NCBI GenBank assembly: GCA_021018815.1
Contig: JAITYX010000047.1
Coordinates: 3,295,001 to 3,359,000, forward strand
Length of the DNA: 64,000 bases
DNA from: Talinum fruticosum
Taxonomy: Eukaryota > Streptophyta > Magnoliopsida > Caryophyllales > Talinaceae
Direction of reading: 5' to 3'
A model generated the notes under the pieces. The model did not search any database. It was not told the origin of the DNA and saw only the letters and a program-made list of their open reading frames with translations. Numbering within the stretch: position 1 is the stretch's first letter; every line of letters starts with the position of its first letter. Shown here one piece after another: positions 10,473 to 21,600 of this stretch. The translations under genes and the position numbers were made by a program.

Positions 10473-11644
10473 AATGTGTTCCACAATAGATCTAAAAAAC
10501 CCGAGATCTGCGGTATCCGCTCTTTTACACGCCCGGTTTTCTCTATTTTCTCGGTCTTATCGCTCTTCCACAGTTTCTCTCGTCCATAGTCCTAAGATCT
10601 AGATCTCTTCGGCTTGATATTTGTCGTCGGTAAGCTCTCATCACTTACTCTCGCGAGTAAGCTCTCGGTTTTACCGCTGATTGCTCTTTCCTTTCCTTCA
10701 CTATTTCCTCCCGTTTCTTTTAGGTGTAGCTCTTCTCTTTCCTTTTGATCAATCTACTACTTGTTCGACCTCTAGCCTCTCGCTTCCTCTCTCCATTGCC
10801 ATCGTTCTTCCGGTATGATTCTCTATCATCTCTTATTTTTCGCTTTAAGTTATTTACAAAATTTAGGTTGTTGAATATTGAATGCATTTGAGATAATTTG
10901 AATGTTGAGAATGCGGCTAATGTTTGAAATTGTTGAAATGTTGAATTGTTTATTAATAATCTAGGTAACATTTGTTTAATTTGTTAAGTTGGAAATTCGT
11001 GAAATATTTGAGATTTTGAGAAAAGGGTTTAGGAGTTTAGGATTTAATAATATTAGGGAAATAGAATGATAGTTAGGATGGTAAATCGAAGGAGTGTATC
11101 CAAATTTGTTTATGGTTTAGAGAAATAGAAAGATAATTTGGATATAGGGTCATCCCCAAAAAATTCTCATAAAGACAAATTTGTATTCAAATTTATTCAT
11201 TTTGATGAGGTAATTTTGGGGTGGACTTATTTATTCAATTATCGAAATTGGTATCCAAATATGGTTAGAGTTTAGAGAAATAAAAATATTTATGGTTTAG
11301 GGTTTCAAAAAATAGAAAAATTTATGGTTTAAGGTTTAAGGATCAAAAGGGAGAAAATATAAATGTGAAAATGTAAAAATTAGAAATGTATTTGGATATA
11401 GGGATCTCCCCAAATACTTGTCATAAAGATAAATTTGTTATCAAATTTATTTATTTTGATGAGTTGATGTTGAGGTGAACTAATTTATCCAATTATCTAA
11501 ATTTTCGGTTTCCTTTTTGGTCGCAAGTTTGTTGTATTATACATGATCGTAAACTAGAGTACATGATTTTTTTTAAGTTTACGTAATGCATAAGACAATA
11601 ATGAATATCAATAAAATGTTTAGGTAATCCATTTAGTTTGTTTT

Positions 11645-12005
11645 AACTAACCCAAGACATAAGTAGAACCAGAGTTACCATTAACCTTTTTACTATAGCA
11701 ATAAGGTGGAATTCACTAGGCAAGACATAGAGTTTATGTGCAACGTGAGTTAGTACATGAATAAAGGAAAAATGGATAAAGGCTTTATTAGAGAAAAATG
11801 TGATAAACAATAGGGAATTATTACTAGTTTTGTGATTGTTTACCATCTTTTTCTCCGATAAAACCTTTATCACTTTTTCCTTTTTTGTGTACTCGACCTA
11901 CGCTGCACATAGACTCTATGTCTTGCCTTGTGAACCCGATATCATTGTTAAAGACAATAAAGGTTATGATAACTCCGGTTGTAGTTATGTCTTAGAGTCG
12001 TTAAA
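11645..12005. repeat. Imperfect inverted repeat (foldback) inside the CACTA element
   Basis: The arms 11645-11800 and 11865-12005 are complementary with scattered mismatches. GGCAAGACATAGAGTTTATG at 11720 pairs with the region CATAGACTCTATGTCTTGCC at 11907. A transcript would form a hairpin of about 140-150 bp stem with a loop of about 65 nt. The open frames in the arms are mirror shadows and I do not recognise them. Confidence 0.65.
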
Positions 12006-12132
12006 GCGAATTAAAGAGATGACCTTAACATTTTATTCATATTAATTTGTCTTATGTATTATATAAAATTTAAAAAAATCATGTCTAGTCTATGATAATA
12101 TATAATACATCAAAATTGGAAGTAAAAAGAAA

Positions 12133-12133
12133 C

Positions 12134-12165
<32 letters not shown>

Positions 12166-12178
12166 CACACACACACAC
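12133..12178. repeat. Compound microsatellite (TA)n(AC)n
   Basis: About 11 TA units followed by about 11 AC units inside the CACTA element. Confidence 0.9.
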
Positions 12179-12519
12179 GTAAACAATTATCTTGCACACT
12201 ATAAAAAGTAAGAACTTATAACCTTTTTGGATATATGGATCTCCCCAAATACTTGTCGATCATAAATATAAATTTGTTATCAAATTTGTATATTTTGATT
12301 AGGTGATGTTGGGGTAGACTAGTTTATCCAATCATCTAAATTTTTGGTTTCCTTTTTGGTTGCAAGTTTTTTATATTATACATGAGTGTAAACTAGAGGC
12401 CATAATTTTGTTGAAGTTTATGTAATTAATAAGACAATAAGATAAATATGAATGAAATGTTGAAGTCATCCCTTTAATTTTCTTTAACCATTGAAGACAT
12501 AACACGAACTTGAAATGTT

Positions 12520-13290
12520 GAGTTGTTAATTGATGAACACAAATCCCTCATAAGGAGACGAGTACCAAGGAAAAAATAAGACGTGGATACTCGACTCATC
12601 ATAATCGTACATTTGTCGACTGGTTGAGAGATAGAGTAATCACTAACCAATTGGAAAAATCGTGAGAACATATCTTGCAAACATTAGTAAGCTTGGCAAG
12701 AGGGTCGTAGTTGGAAGTCATATCTTACCGTGGGTATGACATCAATGGATACTTTTTGTATACAAAGAACCGGGACAATAGGAGCATGTGGGGTCATATT
12801 GGAGGCTCATGCACTTTATGTTTCCAGCTGCAATAGCTAAAATATAATATTACGAGTTATTGAGAAGATATGGGAAAGCTAGAGTATGTTGACTTCCGTG
12901 AGCCTGTTTTCCGATGCAAATGGGTTGACAATAACAATGGTGTCCGAGTTGATGAGATGGGATTCACGATGGTCGATCTCACAAGAGAAGGGCCTAAAGG
13001 GAATCAATTCGTTATGACATCCCAAGCAAGACAAGTGTTCTAGGTTGAAGATCCGGCCAATAATAAGTGGTCTATTATTCTTCAAGGGAAGAGGCACGTT
13101 GTTGGTGGGGATGGTGAAGATGTGTATGAGTTTGTTGAGGAGACACCACCCTTCTCCTTGGAAATGTCTGTCGAAAATGAGGATCCCAATTTTGAAGAAT
13201 TGTATTTAAGGGTTGGCCATCAAGAGAGCATATATATTGAAGATAAGTCTAAAGGAGAGGGAAAAAGACATAAACCATGTAATCATATCA
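12520..13290 (+). pseudogene. CACTA transposase-associated (DUF4216) coding remnant
   Basis: With a few stops the + strand reads HNRTFVDWLRDRV, then SYRGYDINGYFLYTKNRD, then YVDFREPVFRCKWVDN, VRVDEMGFTMVDLTREGP and QFVMTSQARQVF before a stop at 13041, continuing VEDPANNKWSIILQGKR. This succession (WF.. linker, INGY.F.T..RD, F.C.WVDN, DE.GFT.VDL, Q..QVFYV.DP....W) is the signature of the DUF4216 region found downstream of the TNP2 transposase in plant CACTA elements. Stops near 12655, 12712 and 13041 disable it. The reading frame ends where the solo LTR inserted (13296). Identification is by motif pattern from memory; the transposase core itself was not found. Confidence 0.8.
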
Positions 13291-13295
13291 ACTCA

Positions 13296-16141
13296 TGTAA
13301 CAACCCGACCCTAAATCACATTATTTATTTTAAATCACATTATTTATTTTATTAATTACACTAATTATATAATTGAGCGCGTGCACTTCAATTTGATATC
13401 TTATATTTAAACTATTTTTATCCGTATGTTATGCAGCTAAGGCGACGAAGTGGCCCTAATAAAAATCTCATAATAAGATTTTAATTTGTGAACATCGTTA
13501 TCAAAAACAAAATTAAAAGTAACAATAAAAGAAAACAAAATAAATAAATAAAGAAATAAATCAAAATAATAAAATAATGAAATTAGATTTTTCTAAGGAA
13601 AAATCCAGAGAAGGAATTCTCTGGAGCGTTAGGCGACTTAAAATATATTTCGAGCTCATTCTCTCTCTCCCGTGCTCCTTCGTTCTCTGCCTTCCCTGCC
13701 CCCTCTGCATCTCCCCTGCCTCTCCACACCTTCTTCCCCGGTCGGGCCGGTTCGGCGACCAGCCGCCGCTAACGCCGGGCCGTAGCCGACGCTAACGCCG
13801 GCCCAAGGCCACCGGCCTTCTCTTTCCCTCTCTCACGCTGTTGCTCTCTCGTCCCTCGCGTGCCTCTGCTCCCTCCCCGCCTCCACTGCGGCTCGCTCTC
13901 GGCCACCAAGCGCCACCGACGCCGGCATCGTCGATGAAGACGCCCGGCGTCTCTCTCCCGCGTCTCCCTCTCGTCACGCTACCTCCCTTCCTCGCTGCTG
14001 CGCTCTGCTCCTCTGCGTCATGGCTCCTCTGCCGCGGCCACTTAGCAGCCCATCCCGGCCTGCAGCAGCCGCCGGAGCGATCTCCGACTACGTCCAATGG
14101 CCGCCGGCGCAGCTGCCGCGCCACCGCCCTGTTCGTTCTTATTGATTCCTCCTCTGCGAATTTGAAGGTAAAAGCCCTAAACCCTAAATTATCAAGTTCA
14201 TTATTTATTTGAGCAATTATATTTGTGAAATTGAATTATTTAATTTATAAATACGTTGTGGAGTGAAGTATATGATTCAGAAATATGTTGTTGTGTGAAT
14301 TCGAAATTGATTTGGGAAAATCCGAATTGTTGTGAACGATTGAGGTGTGGCAGTTGGATGGGTTAGTTGGCGTATGAATGTGAACGAATATGATTCCTTT
14401 GGGAAAACTGTGATCTAGTGAGCGAAACTAGGGATGTTTTGGTTATATAACGGTGTAATTTGATAGATTTTGTTATATTAGAAACGGTTATAGTGAACGA
14501 ACGAAGGCGAATGAATGTAAGTTCTTTTGTAAAATTGTGATTCGATGAATTGAACGGGAAGTATATTAGCGCGTATGTGAACAATTTGATGGGCTAGTTA
14601 CATTTTGTAAATAGATAGGATTGAACACAAAGGAAGAAAAATATGCAGGGAGGATGAAGTCGGATAATAGATTGTGTAAGAGGCATGGGGGACATCCGAA
14701 CACTTGGTATGCTTAATTTGGATATGAATACGAGTTACGTCGAGGAAATAACGCTTAGGCACTTAAATTGGTGTATATGTATGAGTTTTGGGCGATTCGG
14801 CAAAGTTGTGAAACCTTCCGATGGAAGGGCATTTGATGGATTAATTAATTATTTAACTATAGGTTTTGAGTGCGAGAGAAGGGAGAAGTGAGGAAGGAAT
14901 TAAGAATAAGTGTTGTGTATATATGTACACCATTTTTCAATCCAAGTCATCTAGCAAATCGAATAACACCAACATCATTGGGTATTTAATTAGCCTAATC
15001 AACTTCTCTAATTAATATGAATTGTATTCAATAAACGCAGTAAAGCTGAGTAATACAAACATTAGCTTAATTGATTTTCACATGAATATATGAAATGAAA
15101 TAAATTGTTAAAGCTTATACAAACTCAAGCATTAAAACTTAAGAAAACATTATTAACCCTAGAAATCCATTTTAAACATAATCGAGGCCACTTCCGTTGC
15201 CGAATAGCCAGTGACTCAAATTTCCGCAAAAGGGGAGAAACAAATATTCTCAATTCGAGTACGTTCATTGCCTGTACCTTTCGAAAACTCACATGTTTCC
15301 TCAAATATCAACATTTCTCATACATATAACTAATAATGAATCATTTACAAGGCAAGTTTTGCCACCTAATTAAGTGGTCCCCGCCCAATTATCAATTACC
15401 AAGGGCTTAGGCCCGCCAATTATACTCACGCGCGGCGTCAACTCGGGTTATCGGTCGGCCGGGGGTGAGCACTGTTCAACGATCATATCAATTACCAAGG
15501 GGTTCCACTTTCGAGATAATAACCAAGCAAGCAAGTTTTACTTATATTCTCTTCCCCGATTTCAAACTAAAATGAATTGAAATGCGCGCGCTCAATCAAA
15601 ATATTCTTCAAAGTTGTTTTACAGATGCAGGAATGTTCGATGCGAGTTTCGACTCATTCTTCGAAATATTTTATTGTTTTTGTTTTAGAAAAAGCATTGG
15701 TGAACAATCAACCATTTACCAAGTCCGACGAAGGCAAACCCTAGCCAGCCACGTGGCATTTGCGAATCGAAGGTACATAGACGCTCACGGTGATTTTACC
15801 CTCAACCAGGGTCTAAGTATGACCTTGGGAATTACCGTACGTTACATATTATTTTGTGGATTAAACAAAAGTCTAGGTTGTATAAATATTACGTTGCTAA
15901 ACCAAGTAACTCTGTGTTTTGGGATGACCTAGCTACTTGGGTAATAAGTAGTTACTCCTAACAAGATCATTGGAAATATAACGGTGGATGCACAAATCGT
16001 ACTTCATTTTATTTCAAATTATTTAGCCTTGTCCTATTTTTAGGACGGCGGTAACGTCTTCAATCGGTACCTTCCACTGCGACATTACGTATTAGTCCCT
16101 AATGAAGGGATTATTAAGTAATGGTGATTGGGGGCGTTACA
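13296..16141 (+). mobile_element. Ty3/gypsy-type solo LTR, copy B, nested in the CACTA element
   Basis: It begins TGTAACAACCCGACCC at 13296 and ends GATTGGGGGCGTTACA at 16141. The termini are TG..CA and form the 6-bp inverted pair TGTAAC/GTTACA. Flanking 5-mers are ACTCA (13291-13295) and ACTCG (16142-16146), a target duplication with one mismatch. There is no internal domain, so it is a solo LTR left by recombination between two LTRs. It is the inverted counterpart of 1-2798. A GC-rich island lies at about 13650-14165 and ends in AATTTGAAGGTAAAAG. The length of 2846 bp is large but within the range of plant gypsy LTRs. Confidence 0.8.
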
Positions 16142-17482
16142 ACTCGAGTAAGAACATTATTCTATAACAATATTTTATTCTCGTAAGATATCCATATTGT
16201 TGCTTGTTTTAGAAACTATAGTTTGGTTTTTATTATTTTTGACTTGTAATATTCATGTAACGGATCATTGTTCAATGAGGATCAAAATAAGGACTAAGTC
16301 TGTCCAATGGAAGGGTAAAATGCTTTTTCATTTGAGAAGCGGAAGTTGAGATTAGCAATCAATGTTAGTTTTGATTTTCGTTTACATTTTATAATCCTTC
16401 TATGTTTGTTCTATTTCTTAAGAAAAAGTTGTTGCTTTAGATACCCAAATTTTGTACAAGATGATCATTCGATGAGGGTCAAAAGGCCTAAACTTTTTCG
16501 GTAATGTTTCTCGTGAATAATTGTTACTCAACGCCTTTCTCGGTTTTGGTTGCTAATCTCAACTTCGCTTCTCAACAATGAATTTTTGGTATAAATTTAG
16601 ATGAAGTGATTTATACCACGAAGTTCCTTGTTGAGAAGCGGAGCGAGAATAGCGACCAAATGTTAGCGTTGATGCCCTTTTCTAATTTATGATCCTTTTA
16701 TGTTTGTTATGTTTCTTATGGATAAGTTGTTGCTTAACGTTTTCCTCACTTTTTATGTTGTCCACCTCTACCCCTGCACAAACTCCAAGTAAATAATACA
16801 TAAGAAGAAACATCACTTTAGGACAATGATAAAGGAAATAGAGATTGTTGGTGAGATGACCTTTTTGTGTATTCCTTTTTAGTACTTATGCCAAAAAGTT
16901 CATTTCTTGGTCTTGGAATTTTGTGGAATAAATGACTTCAATATTTATGCCAAAAAGTTCATCTTTATTTGCCAAAAGTTATGCTTTTTAGTAGATTGAG
17001 TTATGTGCTTATCTTTATGACTATATTGCTTACTTGGAGTTCGTGTAGAGGTAGTGTTGACAACAATATGATGTATATATGTTGTCCTGGCTACCTTTAC
17101 AACAACTCCAAGTAAGCAATATCGTCATAAAGACAATCACATAACTAAATCTACTACAAAAGCATCACTTTGGGTAAATAGAGATTTTTTGGGGCAAAAA
17201 TATTGAAATCGGTTTATTACACAAAGTTTCAAGACGAGAGATGAACTTTTTCACATCATTGTAATATATTATTTGTTGTAACTTATTGTGAAATATGAAA
17301 TTGTGTTGCCGAACTTGTTCAAGATGGAACTTCTTGTGGTTGTAGTAAGTAGAAAATTTTTGTATATATTAGAAAATTGAGGTTGTTGGTTGTTGTTGTG
17401 TAAGTTGTGATGTATTTTGTAATGTATTTTTGTATAGGGGTACTGAAAATAAACAAAACTATAAAAATAAAATTCCGACCAA
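16142..17482. other. 3' internal part of the CACTA element
   Basis: Contains several short inverted or repeated segments. Around 16545-16685 there is a foldback around GAAGCGAAGTTGAGATTAGC-like arms. ACAACTCCAAGTAAGCAATA-like motifs occur near 16785, 17030 (inverted) and 17100. No coding region was recognised. Confidence 0.5.
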
Positions 17483-17641
17483 TGACGACGGTTCTTACAT
17501 TAGAACCGTCGTCATATGCCCTTACCTAAACATTTTGGCATTTTTGTGCAAGCCATTGGTAACTTTATGACGAAGGTTCTTTTGGAAAACCGTCGTCATA
17601 GAGTGACCTATGACTACTATTTTCCATTTGAATCGTCGTTA
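17483..17641. repeat. CACTA 3' subterminal hairpin repeats
   Basis: Three hairpins with TGACGACGGTTCT / AGAACCGTCGTCA-type arms at about 17483-17514, 17568-17600 and 17611-17641. They mirror the 5' subterminal set and confirm that the two CACTA ends belong together. Confidence 0.85.
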
Positions 17642-17793
17642 GATGTGATCTTTTACCACGATTTTGAACTGCAAGAAAAGATGCTACATACAACGACGAC
17701 CACATAGACGATGCCGATTAACCGTAGTTAAAGGTCGTTTTTAACCGTAGTTAAAAGTGGTTCTTATAGTAGTGAAAAACATAAGGGAAGGTG

Positions 17794-17836
17794 GAGAGAG
17801 AAGAGAGAGAGAGAGAGAGAGAAAGAGAAAGAGAAA
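17794..17836. repeat. (GA)n microsatellite
   Basis: GA-rich tract just outside the CACTA 3' end, about 800 bp upstream of the syntaxin start codon. Confidence 0.9.
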
Positions 17837-18642
17837 TAGGATCATTGTCGATCGCCGGTGATGTGTTGGCTCTCGACAAGCAAACATAGTCACCGCCGCA
17901 TGAGAAGAAACGTGAGGAATAAAAGAAAATGCGAAAAGAAAGCTATTAGGATTTGACTTGCGAGTTGGGAGTTATGAGTTATGACTAGGTTAGGTGATTC
18001 GATGGAAAATTGACCCAAAAGTTAAAAATGTTCTATAAAATTTAAAATTTAAAATTTGAAAATGAACATCTAATCTCAAATGTTTAGCTGGCATGACGAT
18101 TTTTTATGCGAAAAGGTTTGGTTGGACATTGTAAGTGCCTGAATTTGTGTAGATTTGAATTTGTTCATAAATTAAATAACGTGAACCTAATTCAACAAAT
18201 TCGAACTCAGCATAAATTCAAATTCAGACATTTGCGAAAGCTTCAATTTCAAAATCAGACATAAAAATTATCGGATCCAATTTTTTGGGTTAGATAAATT
18301 TAAATATTAGGATTAAACATATTTTTGCAATTGTTTAGTGTAGTGCGAGTATTTTTTACTGTAGTTGAAAAAAATTAAGAAATTTAAATACTGTAGTTGG
18401 AAAAGTACTACAACCTGGAGAACGTAACGCGAAAACAGAACAGAGAGAAAGATCGATCTAATTCCACTCGCAACTCTCAATTCCAATTCCATTTCCATTT
18501 CCTAACCAGAAAACCAGAAAAAGAGGAGCGAGCGATCATCTTCTCCCCGAGTTTATCACCGTCGAAATCCCTAAACCCTAATTCAAACTCCGAACTCAGG
18601 AAAAACCCCTAATTCTCTATACCTCGATCTTGGCATCTCAGA
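17837..18642 (+). promoter_or_regulatory. Upstream region and 5' leader of the syntaxin gene
   Basis: The 800 bp before the ATG are AT-rich to about 18400, then turn into a C/A-rich, pyrimidine-balanced leader (about 18420-18642) typical of a plant 5'UTR, with CCCTAAACCCTAA at 18571. I cannot fix a TATA box with confidence. Confidence 0.4.
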
Positions 18643-21600
18643 ATGGCAACAAGAAATCGAACGCCAGTGTTTAGGAAACATAGGGATGCAATCAAAGCAG
18701 TTCGAGTGCCGGATTCCTCGCTTATGGGCGGCGGCGGCGGCGGTCCGGTTATTGAAATGACTTCGCTTCTTAATTCTCACCGATCTTCATCTTATGCACC
18801 TCTCAGTACCGACGATCCTTCTACTTCCAGGTTATTATTATTTACCAAAATTGTACATTTTTGTTTACTACATTTATTTTATTTTTTTCTGTTTATATCA
18901 TTGTGTTTTTCGCCATTGCAATAAGGGAATTATTGCTCAAAGTTGAGCTAAGAAATTTGTGAGTGGAATGGTTGAGAATTTTTTTTTCTCTTTCTGTATT
19001 TTGGGCGAAAAATACGATTTCCATCTACAAATTAGTATTGTAAAAAATCATGGGCTTCGCTTGTATGTGGAGTGATTGGTGAAATTTGGATGGTGATTTT
19101 ATGCCTCAGCTAAGATTCTGCTTTGTAGGAAGGGTCATATGAATGTTGAGAAAACCTTAAGTGTCATCGACATCTGTTTGTATGATCTAGCTGGTGTGTT
19201 TGGTAGGATCAATTTGGTGATGTTGGTTCTTTTGTGAATTTATGGTTTTTTAGTTGGGGTGTGCCATTGTGTCGATAACATTGGTAATGGAGTTGCTTAA
19301 CGATTGGTGTTTTGCAATTACTGGCACCTGGGTTTCCTAATTAATATACAATTCTGGGAAGGGAGAGAAATATGAAAACATACTCAATAGAAAGAGAAGC
19401 AGAGTTTTCATTTGTTTCAGACAAGAAAAGAATGATGATACCAGACTTTGACTGGAGATGCCAACAGCTGTTGTTCATTGTTTTTTTTTGGTGGGGTGGG
19501 GGGATAGAGAATTAAAAATTGAGTGAACGAAGACTAATGGGGATCGAAGAGAAATGGAAACAAAGGATAAAATCCCTATACAAGGACACAAATCGGGAGG
19601 GCTTATGCGGATGAATAGTTGCCTCATTTTTCTTTATGTCATGTTCTGAACTTTGATCCTAGTCCTTCATTGAGCTTTTGTGTTGGCTACATGCCCATAT
19701 GTGTAATATTATACTTCATTCTCTCATATGCATTTCGTTTTAATATATCATTATTTGTTCGTGCCTCAGGCTTTTATGATGTTGGGGGTGCATTTATAAG
19801 AGAATCCTGTGCATTAAACAACAGCATTAATTACTCGTTGTAGCTAGTACATGCTACTACCTAGTGAAGTGAAGAACTGAAAAAATGGTAGTTCATCTAA
19901 AATAAAAGAAAACTGAAGTTCATTCTTGCAGCAAGAAGGAAGAAAATAGAAAATAGTATTTTATACATAGAATCATTGATTTATATGTGAAGGAAAATTA
20001 AATAATCATACTTTAGTCACTTTAAGGGAAGCCCAGTGGTAGAATGCTTGGTTTACATTAGGAAGACCATGGTTAGATTCTCCCTTTTTTTTTTTTTTGG
20101 ATGTAAATCTGCCTAGTGTTGTTTCTTTTTTCTTTCTGTGTTTTTTTGTTTTAAATTTAAATTTTACACTTTTCCTTTGATTTGGCCAAATGAGTAGGCT
20201 AGATATGCCCAACTTACGCCAACCTTGGGTCAAATTTGATTGGCCAGTCGATTGATTGGTCCAACCAACAGATCTGGACTCTTTGGTTCGTACTTTAGCA
20301 GCTTACTCCCACGAAACCTACACTGCTTGGGTGGAGATTGTGACTGGTCTGATTCTGTTGCAGTTGGTTTGTCTGAGCCTATTTAGGCTAAACTAAACTG
20401 GCCTATCTCCAGTTATCCTAGTTGCTGGGAATGTTGGGGGTCACATTGATGCTATTGTTGGTGGGAATGTTTTCAAAGGTAAGTTTGATTTATTAAATGA
20501 CATTTGTGTTGGAATCTGCATTGATTGCTTTGAAATTTGAAAATATAGTGTCCTTGGTATTGATTATGAGTCACAAAGTATTGCAGTTGAGATGGCTTCC
20601 ATCTTCATTGTTGCTTCAAACATTTGTGGTGGTTTAGGTGCTATGTCCATTTATTTTGGGCAGGTTTGTTTTGAGTTCGCATGCTAATGACAGAGAGAAA
20701 TAGTGGAGCACGTACACTACCTTAGAACTAGTGTAACCCCCTCATTGTCTTGGTACTTGGTATAAAGTTTAACCTATACTTATGGGAATCAACCCTGATT
20801 CTTGTTCTTCTATTTGTGAATGTTGAAGTTATTAATCTTGGAATGAATGAAACACTAGTACAACAACCTAGTATGGATCCTTGGTTGTAGGGGGTTTCGA
20901 AAGATCCAAATGTACACAACTTTAAATGTGACTAGGGTGAAGGCATGGGTGGTTCTGTTTTAGTTTTGGAGCCAAAGCCACTCCAAGTGCTTCAATTAGG
21001 ATCCTCAAATTTCATAGCTCTATAAAAGTCTGTTTCGTTTCCTGTTGCCTTGGTGAAATGCCCGGAAGAGGAATAAAGAACAATTTTTATAAGGTTTTGG
21101 TTCTGAATACTTGGAATAAAGAAAAAGGTTTAATGTTATTGCATTTTAATATGTTTCCCATTGTGATTTTCATTGACTTTTTAGTTTGGAATTTGTGACC
21201 TTTTCCCGTGGATTTACTAAAATTACAGTTGATATAATTTTTTGATTAATTGTATTTTTCTTTCTTAGATCGTAGTTACTATGAATGCTGCCCGCATTCT
21301 AGGTACAAGTGATCCATAGTTTAAACTAAACTATTTGCACAAGTAAGTAGCGACCCATGTTCCCACCTAAGCAATCTAGGAAGCGTTTGTGGTAACTATG
21401 ACGTGGATGGTTTTTGCATTTCTTTTCACTATATTTGGAGGGGAGAAGAAAATAAATAATGGATTTTTAAAAGAGCCAGGTTGGATTCCTCGAATTGCTT
21501 TATAAATGTAGGGTTGGTTATGGAATTGAAACCACTGAAGAATGCTTCAGTTTTGGTTCTCAAAAGTCCAGATTTAGGAACTGCATTTTGGAGATTTTGG

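Larger units (their letters stand above)
11135..12500. repeat. Diverged duplications inside the CACTA element
   Basis: A block containing GGATCTCCCCAAATACTTGTC followed by an A/T-rich stretch with TTATCAAATTT occurs near 11135-11245 (diverged), 11395-11640 and 12220-12480. The last two share more than 200 bp, including AAGACAATAA and the CATAGTTTAC-like part. They lie on either side of the inverted repeat 11645-12005. The array is not coding. Confidence 0.6.
10234..17774 (+). mobile_element. CACTA (En/Spm) DNA transposon, interrupted by a solo LTR
   Basis: The element begins CACTACTA at 10234 and ends TAGTAGTG at 17774, exact inverted termini. It is flanked by the 3-bp direct repeat AAA (10231-10233 and 17775-17777), the CACTA target length. 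Both subterminal regions carry repeated GACGACGGTT...AACCGTCGTC hairpins, as is usual for CACTA. Inside is a decayed reading frame related to CACTA transposase-associated DUF4216 (12520-13290). A 2.85-kb solo LTR has inserted at 13296, so the original element was about 4.7 kb. I do not see the TNP2 core or TNP1, so this copy is non-autonomous. Confidence 0.92.

Noticed and set aside
13792..14212. Open frames of 110-123 codons in the GC-rich island of LTR copy B, one with a splice donor at its end
   Set aside because: They lie inside an LTR, do not match those of the other copy and carry no known domain. Only the donor-like context is kept as a finding.
20021..20098. tRNA gene in syntaxin intron 1
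   Set aside because: A and B boxes are present but arms do not pair into a cloverleaf; a SINE head fits better.
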